Origin: Symsagittifera roscoffensis
Lineage: Eukaryota > Xenacoelomorpha > Acoela > Convolutidae
Length of the DNA: 64,000 nucleotides
NCBI RefSeq assembly: GCF_963678635.1
Contig: NC_087066.1
Location: 21,855,996 to 21,919,995 of the forward strand
Direction: 5' to 3'
Part shown: piece by piece, positions 12,601-24,396 of the stretch
Layout: each line of letters opens with the position of its first letter
How positions within the stretch are numbered: the first letter of the stretch is position 1
Program-made: the position numbers and the translations under genes
The notes under the pieces: generated by a model
Database searches by the model: none
The model's input: only the letters and a program-made list of their open reading frames with translations
What the model was told of the DNA's origin: nothing

Positions 12601-13574
12601 TCATTTAAGAATAGTTGAAATTGTTTTTAAAAATGCAAAAATGAGAGAAAAAAGTTGCTAAAATATTACATCAAAAGCTTGAAATAGATTGAGGGTTCAG
12701 TTTTTCATTGTAAGAATCGTAAGTTTCGAGTAATTTATCATTAAATAGAAACAGAAAAAATGACAATTTTGTTTCTCCAAAATTAAACTTTTTTTGACAC
12801 TTATTTCAAACTATTTTTGAAGCTTTTTTTGTTCAAAAGTTTTTCTTAAATCTTTTTTTTTCAAAGATTTTTCTGTTTGTTGAAATTTTGCGATAATTCA
12901 AAAAGTCTGTACTTAAGTTCGATTCTGAATTTATTTGCTGAAAGGAAAACAAATATTGCTCTCCAGCAGTAATTGTGCAAATAACAAAAAATGAGAATGA
13001 GTTTTAACTTCCAGTTTTCATCTTTGTATTTGCCAGCAGGAAATACAAATCCAACTTTATCAGAAAATTAATTGACAAAAACTCTTTAACTTTTTTTTAA
13101 AAATGTGTCGTTTGTTATTTTTCGATGTACTAATCTACAAGCTTCTAAGAAAAAAAGCAGCAAATTTAGCAAAAAAATCCCAAAATGTTTTTGAAAAAAT
13201 CTAATTTAAGAATAAAAACGTTCAAATTTTCCCATTCTGTTTCTACTTGCCTGGATACTTCAAATCAGCACTGTATAACACTGCAATTGATATTCCATGA
13301 AGGCATTAAATTTCGGACTAGATGTTCATTTAAAACATATATATTTTGTAATTATCGAATGCAAAAGTAGCCTGCGCTCGGAACAGAACAATCTGAAAAC
13401 ATATATGATTGATACGCTTATTTTAGACGCAGGAGCTGATTTTTCGGTCAAAAGTGCTTTCGGCAAAACGGCTGCGGATATGAGTGAAGCAACAGACAAC
13501 AAACAGATTGCGAAGATGATTGGGGAACTGAAACGGATTCTTCACGAGGAACAACTGCAGAAGATGACTCAAGA
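9602..13574. repeat. 4-kb tandem duplication, upstream copy
   Basis: The sequence matches 13626-17598 at a constant offset of 4,024 bp, with only scattered substitutions and a few small indels in intron 3. It holds about 540 bp of upstream sequence and all four FANK1 exons except the last codons. A novel joint of about 50 bp (13575-13625), including a G14-A-G6 tract, separates the two copies. Confidence 0.93.
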
Positions 13575-13587
13575 CTCATTACACTAA
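10143..13587 (+). CDS. FANK1: FANK1 copy 1 (fibronectin III and ankyrin-repeat protein), altered C-terminus
   Basis: Four exons: 10143-10400, 10665-11109, 11464-11661 and 13427-13587, with GT-AG introns at phases 0, 1 and 1; the spliced frame is 353 codons. Residues about 12-110 form a fibronectin type III domain (PPMVGKVTHKSIELFW, then YTGYGTSFVFDGL). Residues about 114 to 340 are ankyrin repeats with TALMVA, ADVN, TALHLA and GWTPLL signatures. This two-part layout and length match animal FANK1 (vertebrate protein about 345 aa), which is testis-enriched in mammals and linked to spermatogenesis and to Jun/AP-1-dependent survival. The final residues are not native: after the shared MTQD the frame ends in Ser-Leu-His where copy 2 has 14 other residues, because the duplication joint lies inside the last exon. 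An AATAAA at about 13763 could serve for polyadenylation. Confidence 0.92.
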
Positions 13588-13610
13588 ACAAAATGAAGCT
13601 CGTGTGAGGT

Positions 13611-13631
13611 GGGGGGGGGGGGGGAGGGGGG
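13611..13631 (+). other. G-rich tract at duplication joint (G14-A-G6)
   Basis: Fourteen G, one A and six G lie precisely between the end of duplication copy 1 and the start of copy 2. The tract could fold into a G-quadruplex. The equivalent place before copy 1 (9600-9607) has only eight G, so the tract has expanded or been newly made at the joint. Confidence 0.8.
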
Positions 13632-16600
13632 AAGGAAAAAGAGCCGAGCCGAAAAATCTTTGGTTGAATAACCTCACAAAACCTAATGAGTTTTTCTCAC
13701 AAAATGAAGTGCCGGATGAAAAAAATCAATTTAGCTGGAGTTTTATCTTAATTGCTTCCCTGTAAAATAAATAGCCATCCTGTCTGAGAACCTTTTATTC
13801 ATTGTTGATTTATTTATACTGTCATTTTAAACGCTAGTTAATTTTTGTCTTTTTCCGGCACGTGCTCTAAATTTGGACTTTTAATACCACATTGAAGAGA
13901 CACATGCATATATTCTTACCTATGCAGTGAATCATTACAATGGCCAGAAATTTAATCAAAAAATGCACACAACAACTTGCATTATTGAAGCTACAAGAAG
14001 CGAGAAATTTATTTTGAAGATTCATTAAATATAAATTAATTCTAAATAATAAATTGAACAATTTTAACCTGAATTATTTTTGGTTGTTTTTTGCTTTTCA
14101 CTATAGCATTATCGATAGCATTACAGAATTATTATCGAGCTATTGTAGCGAGTAAGTTTGTAGAATATGGGGAAAACGTCGTTTGTTTTCCCTGACAAAC
14201 CGGACCCCCCGATGGTCGGCAAAGTGACCCACAAGAGCATTGAGTTGTTCTGGAATCATGTGCAGAAGCAGTACTACGGGGGTGAGAAGGGAGACTTCAG
14301 ACCCCGCTTCTGCATCCAGGAAGAGGACCAGATCAAAGGGTTTGGCTCTGTCTACACTGGCTATGGAACTAGTTTCGTATTTGATGGACTCGATGCCAGA
14401 ACCAAATACAGATACAGAATACAAGTGAGATTTTCATGAACAACTGAATTTATAGTCGTCTTCATCGTGAAACACATTGTCGACGAAATTTCATTTTAAA
14501 GTGTCAATTTTGAATCAACAAACAGTTTGCGTTATTTTAAAAAATTTGTTTTAAACCATTTAAAAAAATTGAAACAATAAACACATGTTATTTATGGATT
14601 CGAATCTAAAGCCTCTTAAAACTGGAATCATCTAGATTTTTCATAAGAAAGAAAAAGTAAGGATCCGGATCTACTCTTATCCTCGTAGGTCATCTACGGG
14701 AACAACGATCAAACATCGCCCTGGAGTCGCATAGTTGCAGTTAGTACCACTGATCTCCCCCTCAACACAGACCACTTGCATCGGGCCATAGTGCGGGGGG
14801 ACATACACGCCGTGAAAAAGGCGCTCGGAGACCAAGTCTGCCACGTGGACGCACCAAACAAAGAAGGCTACACTGCTTTGATGGTTGCGACTATGAGTGG
14901 CATGCTTCAAATTACACAGCTCATATTGGACAAAAAAGCAGATGTCAACATCCAATCAAAATCAGGCAAAGATGCACTGATGTTGGGTTGTTTTGAAGGT
15001 TACATGAACATATGCAAGGCTTTGAGGAAGTACGGGGCTAAACTGGACCAGAGAGACAAAGGTGGAAACACTGCCCTTCATCTGGCAACGGATGGGGGGA
15101 ACTTGGACATTATCAGATGGCTAGTAGCAGAAGGTATTATCGAGCAGATAGAGATTTCTACGAAAATTTTCAGGCTCCCAGTCATTTTCGCCACGGCCAC
15201 TTCCGGATATGACTGCTTTTGGGGCGGAAATGAGTGGGTTTTTGGGGCGGTAGTGTCAGGAGCGGAAATGGCTGGTCACGATATTTTCAAGCAGTAACTG
15301 ATTGGTTTCAAATCCCCCCCACCCCCTATCCCCCCTCATATTACAAAGTTTCAACTTTGCTAATATGCTGCATGCCATTGTGGCTAAATTCATGACGTAT
15401 AAAGTACGAATTTATCAAAGATCAACATAGGTTAGAGAGAAGACAGCAAAATAGTCGATTAAGTTCAGATTGGTCGTATTTGTTCAGGCGCTGACGTGGA
15501 CGCACGCGACACGGTGTCCGGGTGGACTCCCCTGTTGAGATGCACAGCCATGTCGAGTAATGTGCTTGCCGGGCAGTGTCTCATACAACTGGGGGCGGAT
15601 GTGAATGCCACTGACAAGGAGGGAAAGACTGCTCTCATGCTGGCTGCCATCAAGACCAACTCCCACTTCGGAAAGATACTCCTAGGTCAGATTCGTTCTG
15701 CCAGCTGATGTCGTAGCCCTTTTCTCCACGTTTTATAAGTACTTCCAAAGAGAATAGTAAAAATACAGCTATAGAAAAGTTCGGGTTTAGGCAATCAGAT
15801 CACAAACCAAATATCATCGTGGAAATAAATTCTAGATGTTTTGAAACCAGGGTAGAGTTCAGTTTTCTATAATATTTTTCTTTGAAAACAAATGAAAATG
15901 ATGCTTTTCTTGTTATAAAAACCAAGATCAGAAAAAATAGCCGGTTGTTGATCAGATTCGCACAGATCGTTTTGACTACAAAAAATTGAATTAAATCTAT
16001 GAACAAATAGAAAAACAACGACTGCCTGTTACTGTGCAAGGAGTGCAAGAATAGTCTTACAAAATACAAAAAAGGGTCGTTTTTTTTCTGCGTGGTGTGA
16101 TAAAAGATTCTGAACGACAAGCTAGAACTTGAACTTATTCGACAGTCATAGTGAAATATGCAAACTGGACAACAGTTTTTGTAGAAAAATGGGCAAAAGT
16201 TTTTTTTGAATTTTTGATTTTTTGATTCCCAAAATTTTAATTCTAGTCGAATAACTTTAATCGAGGAAAACTAAGTAGTTTTTGCAGTTTAAGTTACGCA
16301 TAAACTAACTATTGTAAGCCTGCTCGCTCGCTCTATTTGCTCGGAATTATACGAAAAATCAAAAAAATCAATCCGATTTTTCTCGAAATGGGAAATTTTT
16401 TGGAAAATTTTTAACGTCATTTGAGTCACAAGTGAATAGGCTTTAGTATGATATATCACCCAACCCATTGCATTGAATATTTTTGGTATCAGATTTTGCG
16501 CGGAAAACAAAAAGAAAAAAAAATAAAAAAAACTAAAAAAAAAACACTTGAATACAAATATCTTCCCCATTTTTCGAATAGTCAAAACACTAATTTTCAA

Positions 16601-17598
16601 TTTTTTCCTACTTTGTTGGTTTTCTCATTTAAGAATAGTTGAAATTGTTTTTAAAAATGCAAAAATGAGAGAAAAAAGTTGCTAAAATATTACATCAAAA
16701 GCTTGAAATAGATTGAGGGTTCAGTTTTTCATTGTAAGAATCGTAAGTTTCGAGTAATTTATCATTAAATAGAAACAGAAAAAATGACAATTTTGTTTCT
16801 CCAAAATTAAACTTTTTTTGACACTTATTTCAAACTATTTTTGAAGCTTTTTTTGTTCAAAAGTTTTTCTTAAATCTTTTTTTTTCAAAGATTTTTCTGT
16901 TTGTTGAAATTTTGCGATAATTCAAAAAGTCTGTACTTAAGTTCGATTCTGAATTTATTTGCTGAAAGGAAAACAAATATTGCTCTCCAGCAGTAATTGT
17001 GCAAATAACAAAAAATGAGAATGAGTTTTAACTTCCAGTTTTCATCTTTGTATTTGCCAGCAGGAAATACAAATCCAACTTTATCAGAAAATTAATTGAC
17101 AAAAACTCTTTAACTTTTTTTTAAAAATGTGTCGTTTGTTATTTTTCGATGTACTAATCTACAACCTTCAAAAAAAGCAGCAAATTTAGCAAAAAAAAGT
17201 CCCAAAATGTTTTTGAAAAAATCTAATTTAAGAATAAAAACGTTCAAATTTTCCCATTCTGTTTCTACTTGCCTGGATACTTCAAATCAGCACTGTATAA
17301 CACTTTGCAATTGATATTCCATGAAGGCATTAAATTTCGGACTAGATGTTCATTTAAAACATATATATTTTGTAATTATCAAATGCAAAAGTAGCCTGCG
17401 CTCGGAACAGAACAATCTGAAAACATAAATGATTGATACGCTTATTTTAGACGCAGGAGCTGATTTTTCGGTCAAAAGTGCTTTCGGCAAAACGGCTGCG
17501 GATATGAGTGAAGCAACAGACAACAAACAGATTGCGAAGATGATTGGGGAACTGAAACGCATTCTTCACGAGGAACAACTGCAGAAGATGACTCAAGA
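13626..17598. repeat. 4-kb tandem duplication, downstream copy
   Basis: Second copy of 9602-13574. It continues without a break into the native FANK1 3' end and beyond, so the right-hand flank is ancestral on this side. Visible differences from copy 1 are few: for example a silent CGG/CGC Arg codon in exon 4 and short indels near 17165-17200 in intron 3. Confidence 0.93.
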
Positions 17599-17641
17599 TG
17601 GCGATGGGGACACTTTAGAAATAGAAGTACCGCAAAACTGA
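14167..17641 (+). CDS. FANK1: FANK1 copy 2 (fibronectin III and ankyrin-repeat protein), native C-terminus
   Basis: Exons 14167-14424, 14689-15133, 15488-15685 and 17451-17641 splice into 363 codons, with the same donors, acceptors and phases as copy 1. The domains are one N-terminal fibronectin III domain and then about six ankyrin repeats; exon 4 carries the last repeat (AGADFSVKSAFGKTAADM) and a short acidic C-terminus ending in EVPQN. The coding sequence appears to be under constraint, since no stop or frameshift separates the copies. Intron 3 is about 1.77 kb and very AT-rich. An AATAAA at 17910 gives a plausible 3' end. This copy keeps the likely ancestral C-terminus, but its upstream region is limited to the duplicated 540 bp, so its expression may differ from copy 1. 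Confidence 0.94.
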
Positions 17642-17909
17642 AACTTGAAAACGCCACGTCAGCTGTGAAATATTTTTATCGAAAATTAATTGACTAAAAA
17701 GACAAACTGAAGGAAAAACAAAGATGACTTTGAAAACATTGTCTGCAAAAGTATGTCACAGAAAGCACAACGATAAATATTTCACCAACATTTGTGTCTG
17801 TTTTTTTTTCCACAATCGAATTTGGTTGACTTGGTTTGCACCACGACGGCAAACAGCATTCTTTAGTTTTCTTTCTTCTTAACTCAATTTGATAAATTGA
17901 AAAATATTG

Positions 17910-17915
17910 AATAAA
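17910..17915 (+). terminator. Polyadenylation signal AATAAA, FANK1 copy 2
   Basis: A canonical hexamer about 270 bp after the stop codon of FANK1 copy 2, the first good match on the strand. Confidence 0.5.
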
Positions 17916-19085
17916 AATTTGTAGATGAAAAATTAAACAATTTTGTATCTGTCTTGCTTAGGTTGAATTCAATTTTCTCTGTATCTATATGTATCTGTGG
18001 TTTCCAAATACACTAGGTGTGTGTTTGGCGATACAAAATTAGAACAGTGGGAACTCGACATCTTCCTTTGCAAAAGTGCTTGTGCCTTTTTTATGGCAAA
18101 CCTGAAATGGGCAGACGTTCTGGCTTGTTTCTGGCTCTCTAAATCAGTTATTTAAAGGAAAAATAAGCGTGGAATTATCTTAAAGTCTCAAAGTCCCATT
18201 GTTTGTGACCCGACTGCAAAGAAGAAATCTAAAAAATAATCTGTGTCGAGAAAAATTGCAGTGAATAATTTAGGTTTTCAAACTAAATTAGGCAAAAATT
18301 GATTTGATAGTTCTCTCCAGACTTAATTCCACAACAATTTAAACATTAATGTTGGTACCTTTTGTCTCGTTTCAACTTTATTCCAATTGTACATAATAAA
18401 AAGTGCGCATCCTGAAAAGACAAACCAAGTGGAAAAAAAACTTATCCAGAGCCTTTCAAGCCGATTATGTTAAAATAACATTTAAAATATTGCAGACATT
18501 TAGTTTTGGCATCTGTATCTCTTTAAATTAAAATCAACCTTGTCATTAAATTGTTTTGGCGCATTTTAATTTGGTTTACAACCCAATTTGCAGATGTTTA
18601 TGTTAGAAAAGTAGCCACTTGATTAACCTAAACTCTAAACTGCCAATCAGCCTCCGGACAAAAACCTGCCCGGGTCTATTTCTGAACAAATTCGAAACTT
18701 TTTCCAAACAATTCTCTGGAAAAGCATTGGGGCTTCCAACTTGAATGTTTATTTTCACTTTGCAGCTAAAACTGATTTGTTTTCGAAAGCTTCAAATAGC
18801 AGTTGGAAATTTAGGGCCGACAACTGATCGATGTTTATGAACGGTGAGAATGAAAAGTGTTTTAGAGAGCCCATTTCAAAATCGGGTTGTTAAAGTTGCA
18901 TTTGCAAATAGTCTGTGTAAGGTCAGGTCACTAATGACACACAACTGTCATATGGCTCAAATGTAACAGTTTTGTTGCGGAAATTTGTAAGCTCAAAGAC
19001 ATTCAATTCAGTAATTTGAAATTTGTCTCATCACTTAGAAGATTTGCATGGACATTTTCCGAGTATCGAACACTTTATTTATTAA
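17916..19085. other. Intergenic or intron sequence; no Prickle PET or LIM1 exon seen
   Basis: I searched all frames by eye for Cys/His-rich LIM or PET-like exons preceding 19086 and found none. The missing 5' exons of the Prickle-like gene, if they exist, are either absent or elsewhere. Confidence 0.4.
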
Positions 19086-22000
19086 ATGTCGTGTACACCT
19101 CGAGCTGAAACTGTGGATTTGGATCGGCTGGAGTGCCGAAAATGCCAGCATTGCACAGCCGGATTGTTTGGAAGACGTTTTGTAGTGAGAGATAATTTCA
19201 CTTTTTGCTGCTCCTGCTATGAGCTGCTCTTCACGCAAATTTGTTCATTCTGTAAGCTCAAAATAGGTAAGTCAAACTATTATGCGAAAGATATCCGTGT
19301 GGTATTTTTTTCGAAAAGAAGAACACGCCAGAAACGATCAAGTGTTTCAATTGTCAGAAAAAGTTAAAATTGTCAGAATTTTTCGTAAAGCATCCTTACC
19401 ATTTTAATGTACAAAATTGAAAAATTACCAAAACTGAGTTTTGATGACAAATAAGTTAACCCAGTTACTATTTTTAAATCGTAACTGAAGTTGAAGCGAG
19501 CATTTTTTCTTGATGTAAACAATAATATAACAATTGCAATTTTTAATCTGAAGACTTGATTACAGATATTACGTCATATAGATCACCAAATTCTGAAAGG
19601 GATAATTCATAAACACTTAGTTTTCAAAAAATTACATGCGAAATGCATGCGGGGCGTGGCTATCATAGTTGCTTTTTTCTCTATCATAGTAGTATCTCAA
19701 GTTAACTCCAAAATTAAGTTTTGAGGCACCAAGTATACTAACAAGACTGCTCGTATGGTCAGACTGCCTCTTAAGCTTTATAGAATAGTGTTCAGTTTGA
19801 AATTTTCTAGAAAATAAATTTTGAATTTTTTTTGATTTTTTTTTCTCAAAAATCAGCCCTTCAAACTCTATTTAAAGTACAAAGTGACATGTTTTGCATG
19901 TAGCAAAGCATTAAATAGACCAAAAAACCAAGAAAGATGCTTCATTTCAACTTGAAACACTATGATGGATTAAATGGGAGCTTACGCGTTAATAGCACGA
20001 TATCTATTGTTTATTATCCAAAGTGGGCCTAATTGGCAATCTTTTAACCCCCCAAAACTCGGCGAAAAAGATCGCAGGTAAAATATTGTTTTGAATTTGT
20101 GCTGATAAAAATTGAATTTGTTTGAATTTGTGTTGTTTGGCTGATAAAAAACGCGTTGATAATTGCTAGTTAAAAAGTCGAAACTAATTTGTCTGGAGAA
20201 AAAGTCACCCGAGTACATATATTCCGTCCCTTTCTTCGAAAGTCGGAACAATAAGGTGTTCAGATGGCATGGATATGGCGCGAGTACGAGCTTCTACTTT
20301 ACCTCTAGCTTCAGGTGTACCACAGCCTGACTTATTGTGAGTGCTATAACTTATGTTCTAGACAAAAATCGGCCTTGAGTCTGACTCATCAAAAAAGACT
20401 TTGGCTTAACAAAATAACTTACAGAGTCTGGAATATGAGAAAATTTAAAAAAAATTGGCTAGGTTTAAGCTCGCTTGTTAAAACCTACTGATAGCTCCTC
20501 CGCGATTCCCAGAAACCACAATTGTTTCTTGTTTCATTACACAAGGAAAGCAAAAAGATCATATAGGAAAAGTATAGTAGCTCTGATAATTTCAAAAAAG
20601 TGAGTACAGGACGCGTATGCTTAAATTACTGGTCAGAATTTTTGATCGATGAAGTATGTGCAAAAAAATGAATTACCTCAATAAATGATGAAAAGACAAA
20701 AATATACAGACATCTCTACAGACTAGACGCGAGTCTAAGAAGTTTCCAAGGGGACGGAATTTTGAAAAAGAAAAAAAAAACTTTTTTCAATTTTCGATTG
20801 AAAAGTCAGGCATTTTTATACAAAATCTAATCGGCATTTTTTGGCAGTATATCTGTTTGTGACATGAGCATTTTTTTCACTTCTCAAAATGTTTGCTCAT
20901 TCTAGAAAAACTTCTAGAAAAAAACAAGGAATACTGAATAGAATCGGTATGTTCTATGAGTCGACCGAAGTGGCTGCATTGGATAATAGAAACTGAAAAC
21001 TTGTGCATAATAATCAACCCAAATTGGCTAATTCGATTGGCTATTTTGAAACTTCTATAATTTCACGAAAAATAATAACAGTTTAAACAAGTTTCCCACC
21101 CACTTCATAAAAAGATATTCAAAATTTTTCAGATGATATAAAAAATCTTCGAACATTAGATCAAGAATTTGAGTTCGAATTGTTTACAGAAACTTTGATC
21201 AACGAACTAACTTTTCAAAAAGCAAGCATTATTTATTGGCTATAAATTGTTTCCATCTTCATTTAACGAATCTCGTGCCAACAAAATCTGGATTGCAAAA
21301 AGGGTGCACAACGGTAGAATAAAGCGTGCAAAACTGTTTGATTTGAAAGTGTTTCACAATGTGTGTTATAGGAATTGACGACGGCCAAATGAGCTACCAC
21401 GATTTCCACTGGCACGCGACTGCCAAATGCTTCTCGTGTGCTAGATGTCGGAAGCCTCTATTCGGCCAGCCGTTCATTCCGAGGGGCGAGAGGATATTCT
21501 GCAGCCTCGTTTGCAGCAAGCTGCAGGATCATAGAGGCAACTTAACACTACCTAATCCCAAGCGGGCTCCGGTAAGTCCCAAAAGTCATTTATAACATCA
21601 AGTTTTATAACTCATGTCAAGGTATTATATTTGGAAAGCTCCTTTATATTCAGAGGAGCATTCAGGGGCGGGTTAGATACTTAATAATAGACCCCTTCAA
21701 CATCCATAGTGTCCCATATTTGCTATAATATTCTTTGCTTAAATAACCCTCTGTGTTCAAAGATGGGTCGAGCGTTTACAAAAAAACGTAGTTTTATTGT
21801 TCAAAACTCTAAAAAAAAGTACCATAAAACAACTATATATGATAGTTTACGAAAACAGGTCTCACTAGTGTTTTGAGAGCGCTGGGATGATCAATTAGCT
21901 CGACCATTATAGAAAAAGTCGTCGAAGTTTTTGAAAACTTTTGGAACTGAAAATCCACCACCCCGTTTAAACCATAGATTGATTCGGTTCTTAATGATCA

Positions 22001-24094
22001 TTGATTGATTAAAGAATGACCATGTTGCCAGACTATAACGGAAGGTTCTGCTGAACATGTAGTCTAGTTTCTTTAACTATTCAAAAGTTGCATTTCTGAG
22101 CAAGTTCAAACAGTTACTCAAGCCTTAAAAGGCAATATGTATAGTAATGTAATTTAAATAACCAAAAACAGTTATATCTAGACTGATTTCAGCCCAAACT
22201 GCACCATAACAACCTCGTTTCACCAAACCCATTTGACAGTCTTCGTCTACCCGAGTTGAAACGAAACGAGAGAATAAAAACCAACCGAGACCCGAACAAC
22301 CCGATGATTGAGCCAAATATTGAAATAAAACCAGATTTCAATTTTAACGACTACTCAATATCACTTTTGAGTAAGCCTTCATTTATATTGAGTAGTAATA
22401 ACACTACTAATGGATTTAATCATTTCCAGAAACGAAACTCGTTGCCAATTTTCGAGACGCTGGCAACCTTAAATGACCCCTTTTTACCCAAAACTTTTGT
22501 AGGCCCGTCTCAAAACACAACTTTCAAATATGAAAAAAATCAAAAAACTGACCTGATATCTTCAAGCAAGACAGATATGACTATTATTGAAGAAGCGAAT
22601 ACAAGTTGTATCAAAACTGATAAAAACGAATCTGCGTCGGAAATAAATGAAGAAGTTGATAAAATCAAATCAACAAGAGAGGTTAATTTAGATGCGAACC
22701 ACAGCGAAATCTCAAATAAGCTTACAATAGAAGATGTCGAAAATGACATAGATAATGAGAAGCCCTCGAGTGAAAATGGCTTAATTGAATTTCCCACCGA
22801 AATCAGAAAAACACCTGATAAATTGATTGGCAAAGAAGAAGTCACGACACCTTTTTGTGAAGTAAAACCGGCCCAAGAATTCACCAGCACTCCATTGAAT
22901 TTGGACTTTTTGAACTCAAATGACCTCTTGGATTTCTCGTTTGGAATCGCTGCTGATGAAAGACAACAAGAGACGCCCTTCAGAAAAATTGATCTTTCGA
23001 GCTTGGACTTCGGGACTGTACAAGATCAAAACTTGGAAAAAGGAAAAGGTATTGAGATTGTTAAATGCGACAGCAGATCCCAAGTCGAAGAAAAACTTAC
23101 AGGTAAAATTCAAGTTCGATTTTTGTAGTTTCCTTAAAATTGAGCTGGTTGCAATAGAAACAAATCTTTGCTCAAAACACTTTTTTTTCTAAATTTTTAG
23201 AAATTTACATTCGGAATTAATGAGAATTGTAAATTTTTGACATACATGTTTTTGTTAAATTTTGGCAGCCATACCCATTTATCGAGGGTTGTTTTGTGAT
23301 TATTACTTAAGTGATTGTTTTGTTTATTTTCAGGCGACGACCTAAGTCCTATAGCAAGCAACATGACTTCATTTCGCACCCAAAAACCGTCGTCAATTCC
23401 CTCGCGATCATTACCCAACATACCCTTTGAGCCAAAACAAAAGAAAGATTGCTCGGGCAAACCCCCCAAATCGAAGCCCAAATCCCGACTGAAAAAGACA
23501 CTTTTTCAAACCAATATGGCCTCAACATCATGTAAAAGTGTCAGTTTCAACCCTTTGATTTCCGAGCGACCGAGAAGCGAGTCGTTTTCAAACGATGATC
23601 TTTCAGCCAATCAATTTGCAGAAAAGTCTGCTATGTATCCGCAAACCATTCAACCAGAGGATGACATGGAGGAATATGTTTATTTTCAAAACGAGCTTGG
23701 GCAATTTTACAAGGTCAGTTCAATGTGGTTGAAACGACAAACGAGAGTCCAACATAAGTGTCGTGGACCGATTAGTTTGAACGATTACGAATCTTCCGAT
23801 TCCGATTCATCGACATCAAGCTCATCAGACGAAGACGATTTGCCAGACTTTTACTCACCCTATGTGAGAAACACATTCAATGCTAATTCGGCATTCATTC
23901 GCCAGAAAAGCTGGGAAAGGAGCCACAAATCGAGACCCTTGTCCTGCATTCCAAACTACATTTCCAGTCGCCATTCTAAGACTGTATTTCAGTCAAAACC
24001 GGAAGCTGATTTCGAGTCAAATAACCGAGCAGAAGCTAAATTCAAAGTATTTTCTTTCAAAAGAAAATGTAGAAGAAACTGTAAAATCTCCTAG
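19086..24094 (+). CDS. Prickle-like LIM protein with C-terminal CAAX box (5' end uncertain)
   Basis: Four exons splice cleanly: 19086-19266, 21372-21571, 22193-23102 and 23334-24094 (683 codons; introns GT-AG, phases 1, 0, 1). Residues 17-44 hold the second zinc module of a LIM domain (CRKC...CCSC). Residues 53 to about 105 are a complete LIM domain with GIDDGQMSYHDFHWHATAKC, the signature of Prickle LIM3. A low-complexity tail follows, with an acidic Ser patch (SSDSDSSTSSSSDEDD) and then the terminus CKIS, a farnesylation-type CAAX box. Prickle proteins act with Vangl at the membrane in planar cell polarity; PET plus three LIM domains and a CAAX end are usual. Here the PET domain, LIM1 and half of LIM2 are not in view. 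A stop codon directly precedes the ATG at 19086, so either upstream exons join within the first codons or the gene is 5'-truncated. Confidence 0.85.
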
Positions 24095-24197
24095 ATTTTT
24101 ATCGATCTATTTATCTTAAACGTTGTTAGTGACTTCTTTTATATTAATTTAATTATGCTTGCTAATTTTTAGTTCAGATCGTCCGATTTGTAGTTTT

Positions 24198-24203
24198 ATT
24201 AAA
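24198..24203 (+). terminator. Possible polyadenylation signal ATTAAA, Prickle-like gene
   Basis: A common variant hexamer about 100 bp after the stop codon. No AATAAA is closer. Confidence 0.35.
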
Positions 24204-24396
24204 TAGATTTATAAGTTTTATTAGTTTTGGTGTGATATAGGGTTTTGAGGGCGATAGATTTTAGAATCAAAGAGTAATGAGCTTGAGTAAAAAACCAACA
24301 AAAATATAATTTTAAAAAATATTTTCGCCGTGTGGTGGGAATTCTTTAGATAGAGCTGGTAATTTTCTTGAAAGATTTGTTTACAATGACAAGCTG

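Noticed and set aside
12265..12618. ORFs in FANK1 intron 3 on both strands (also 16289-16642)
   Set aside because: Low-complexity Phe/Lys stretches from T and A runs, with no homology and no splice context.
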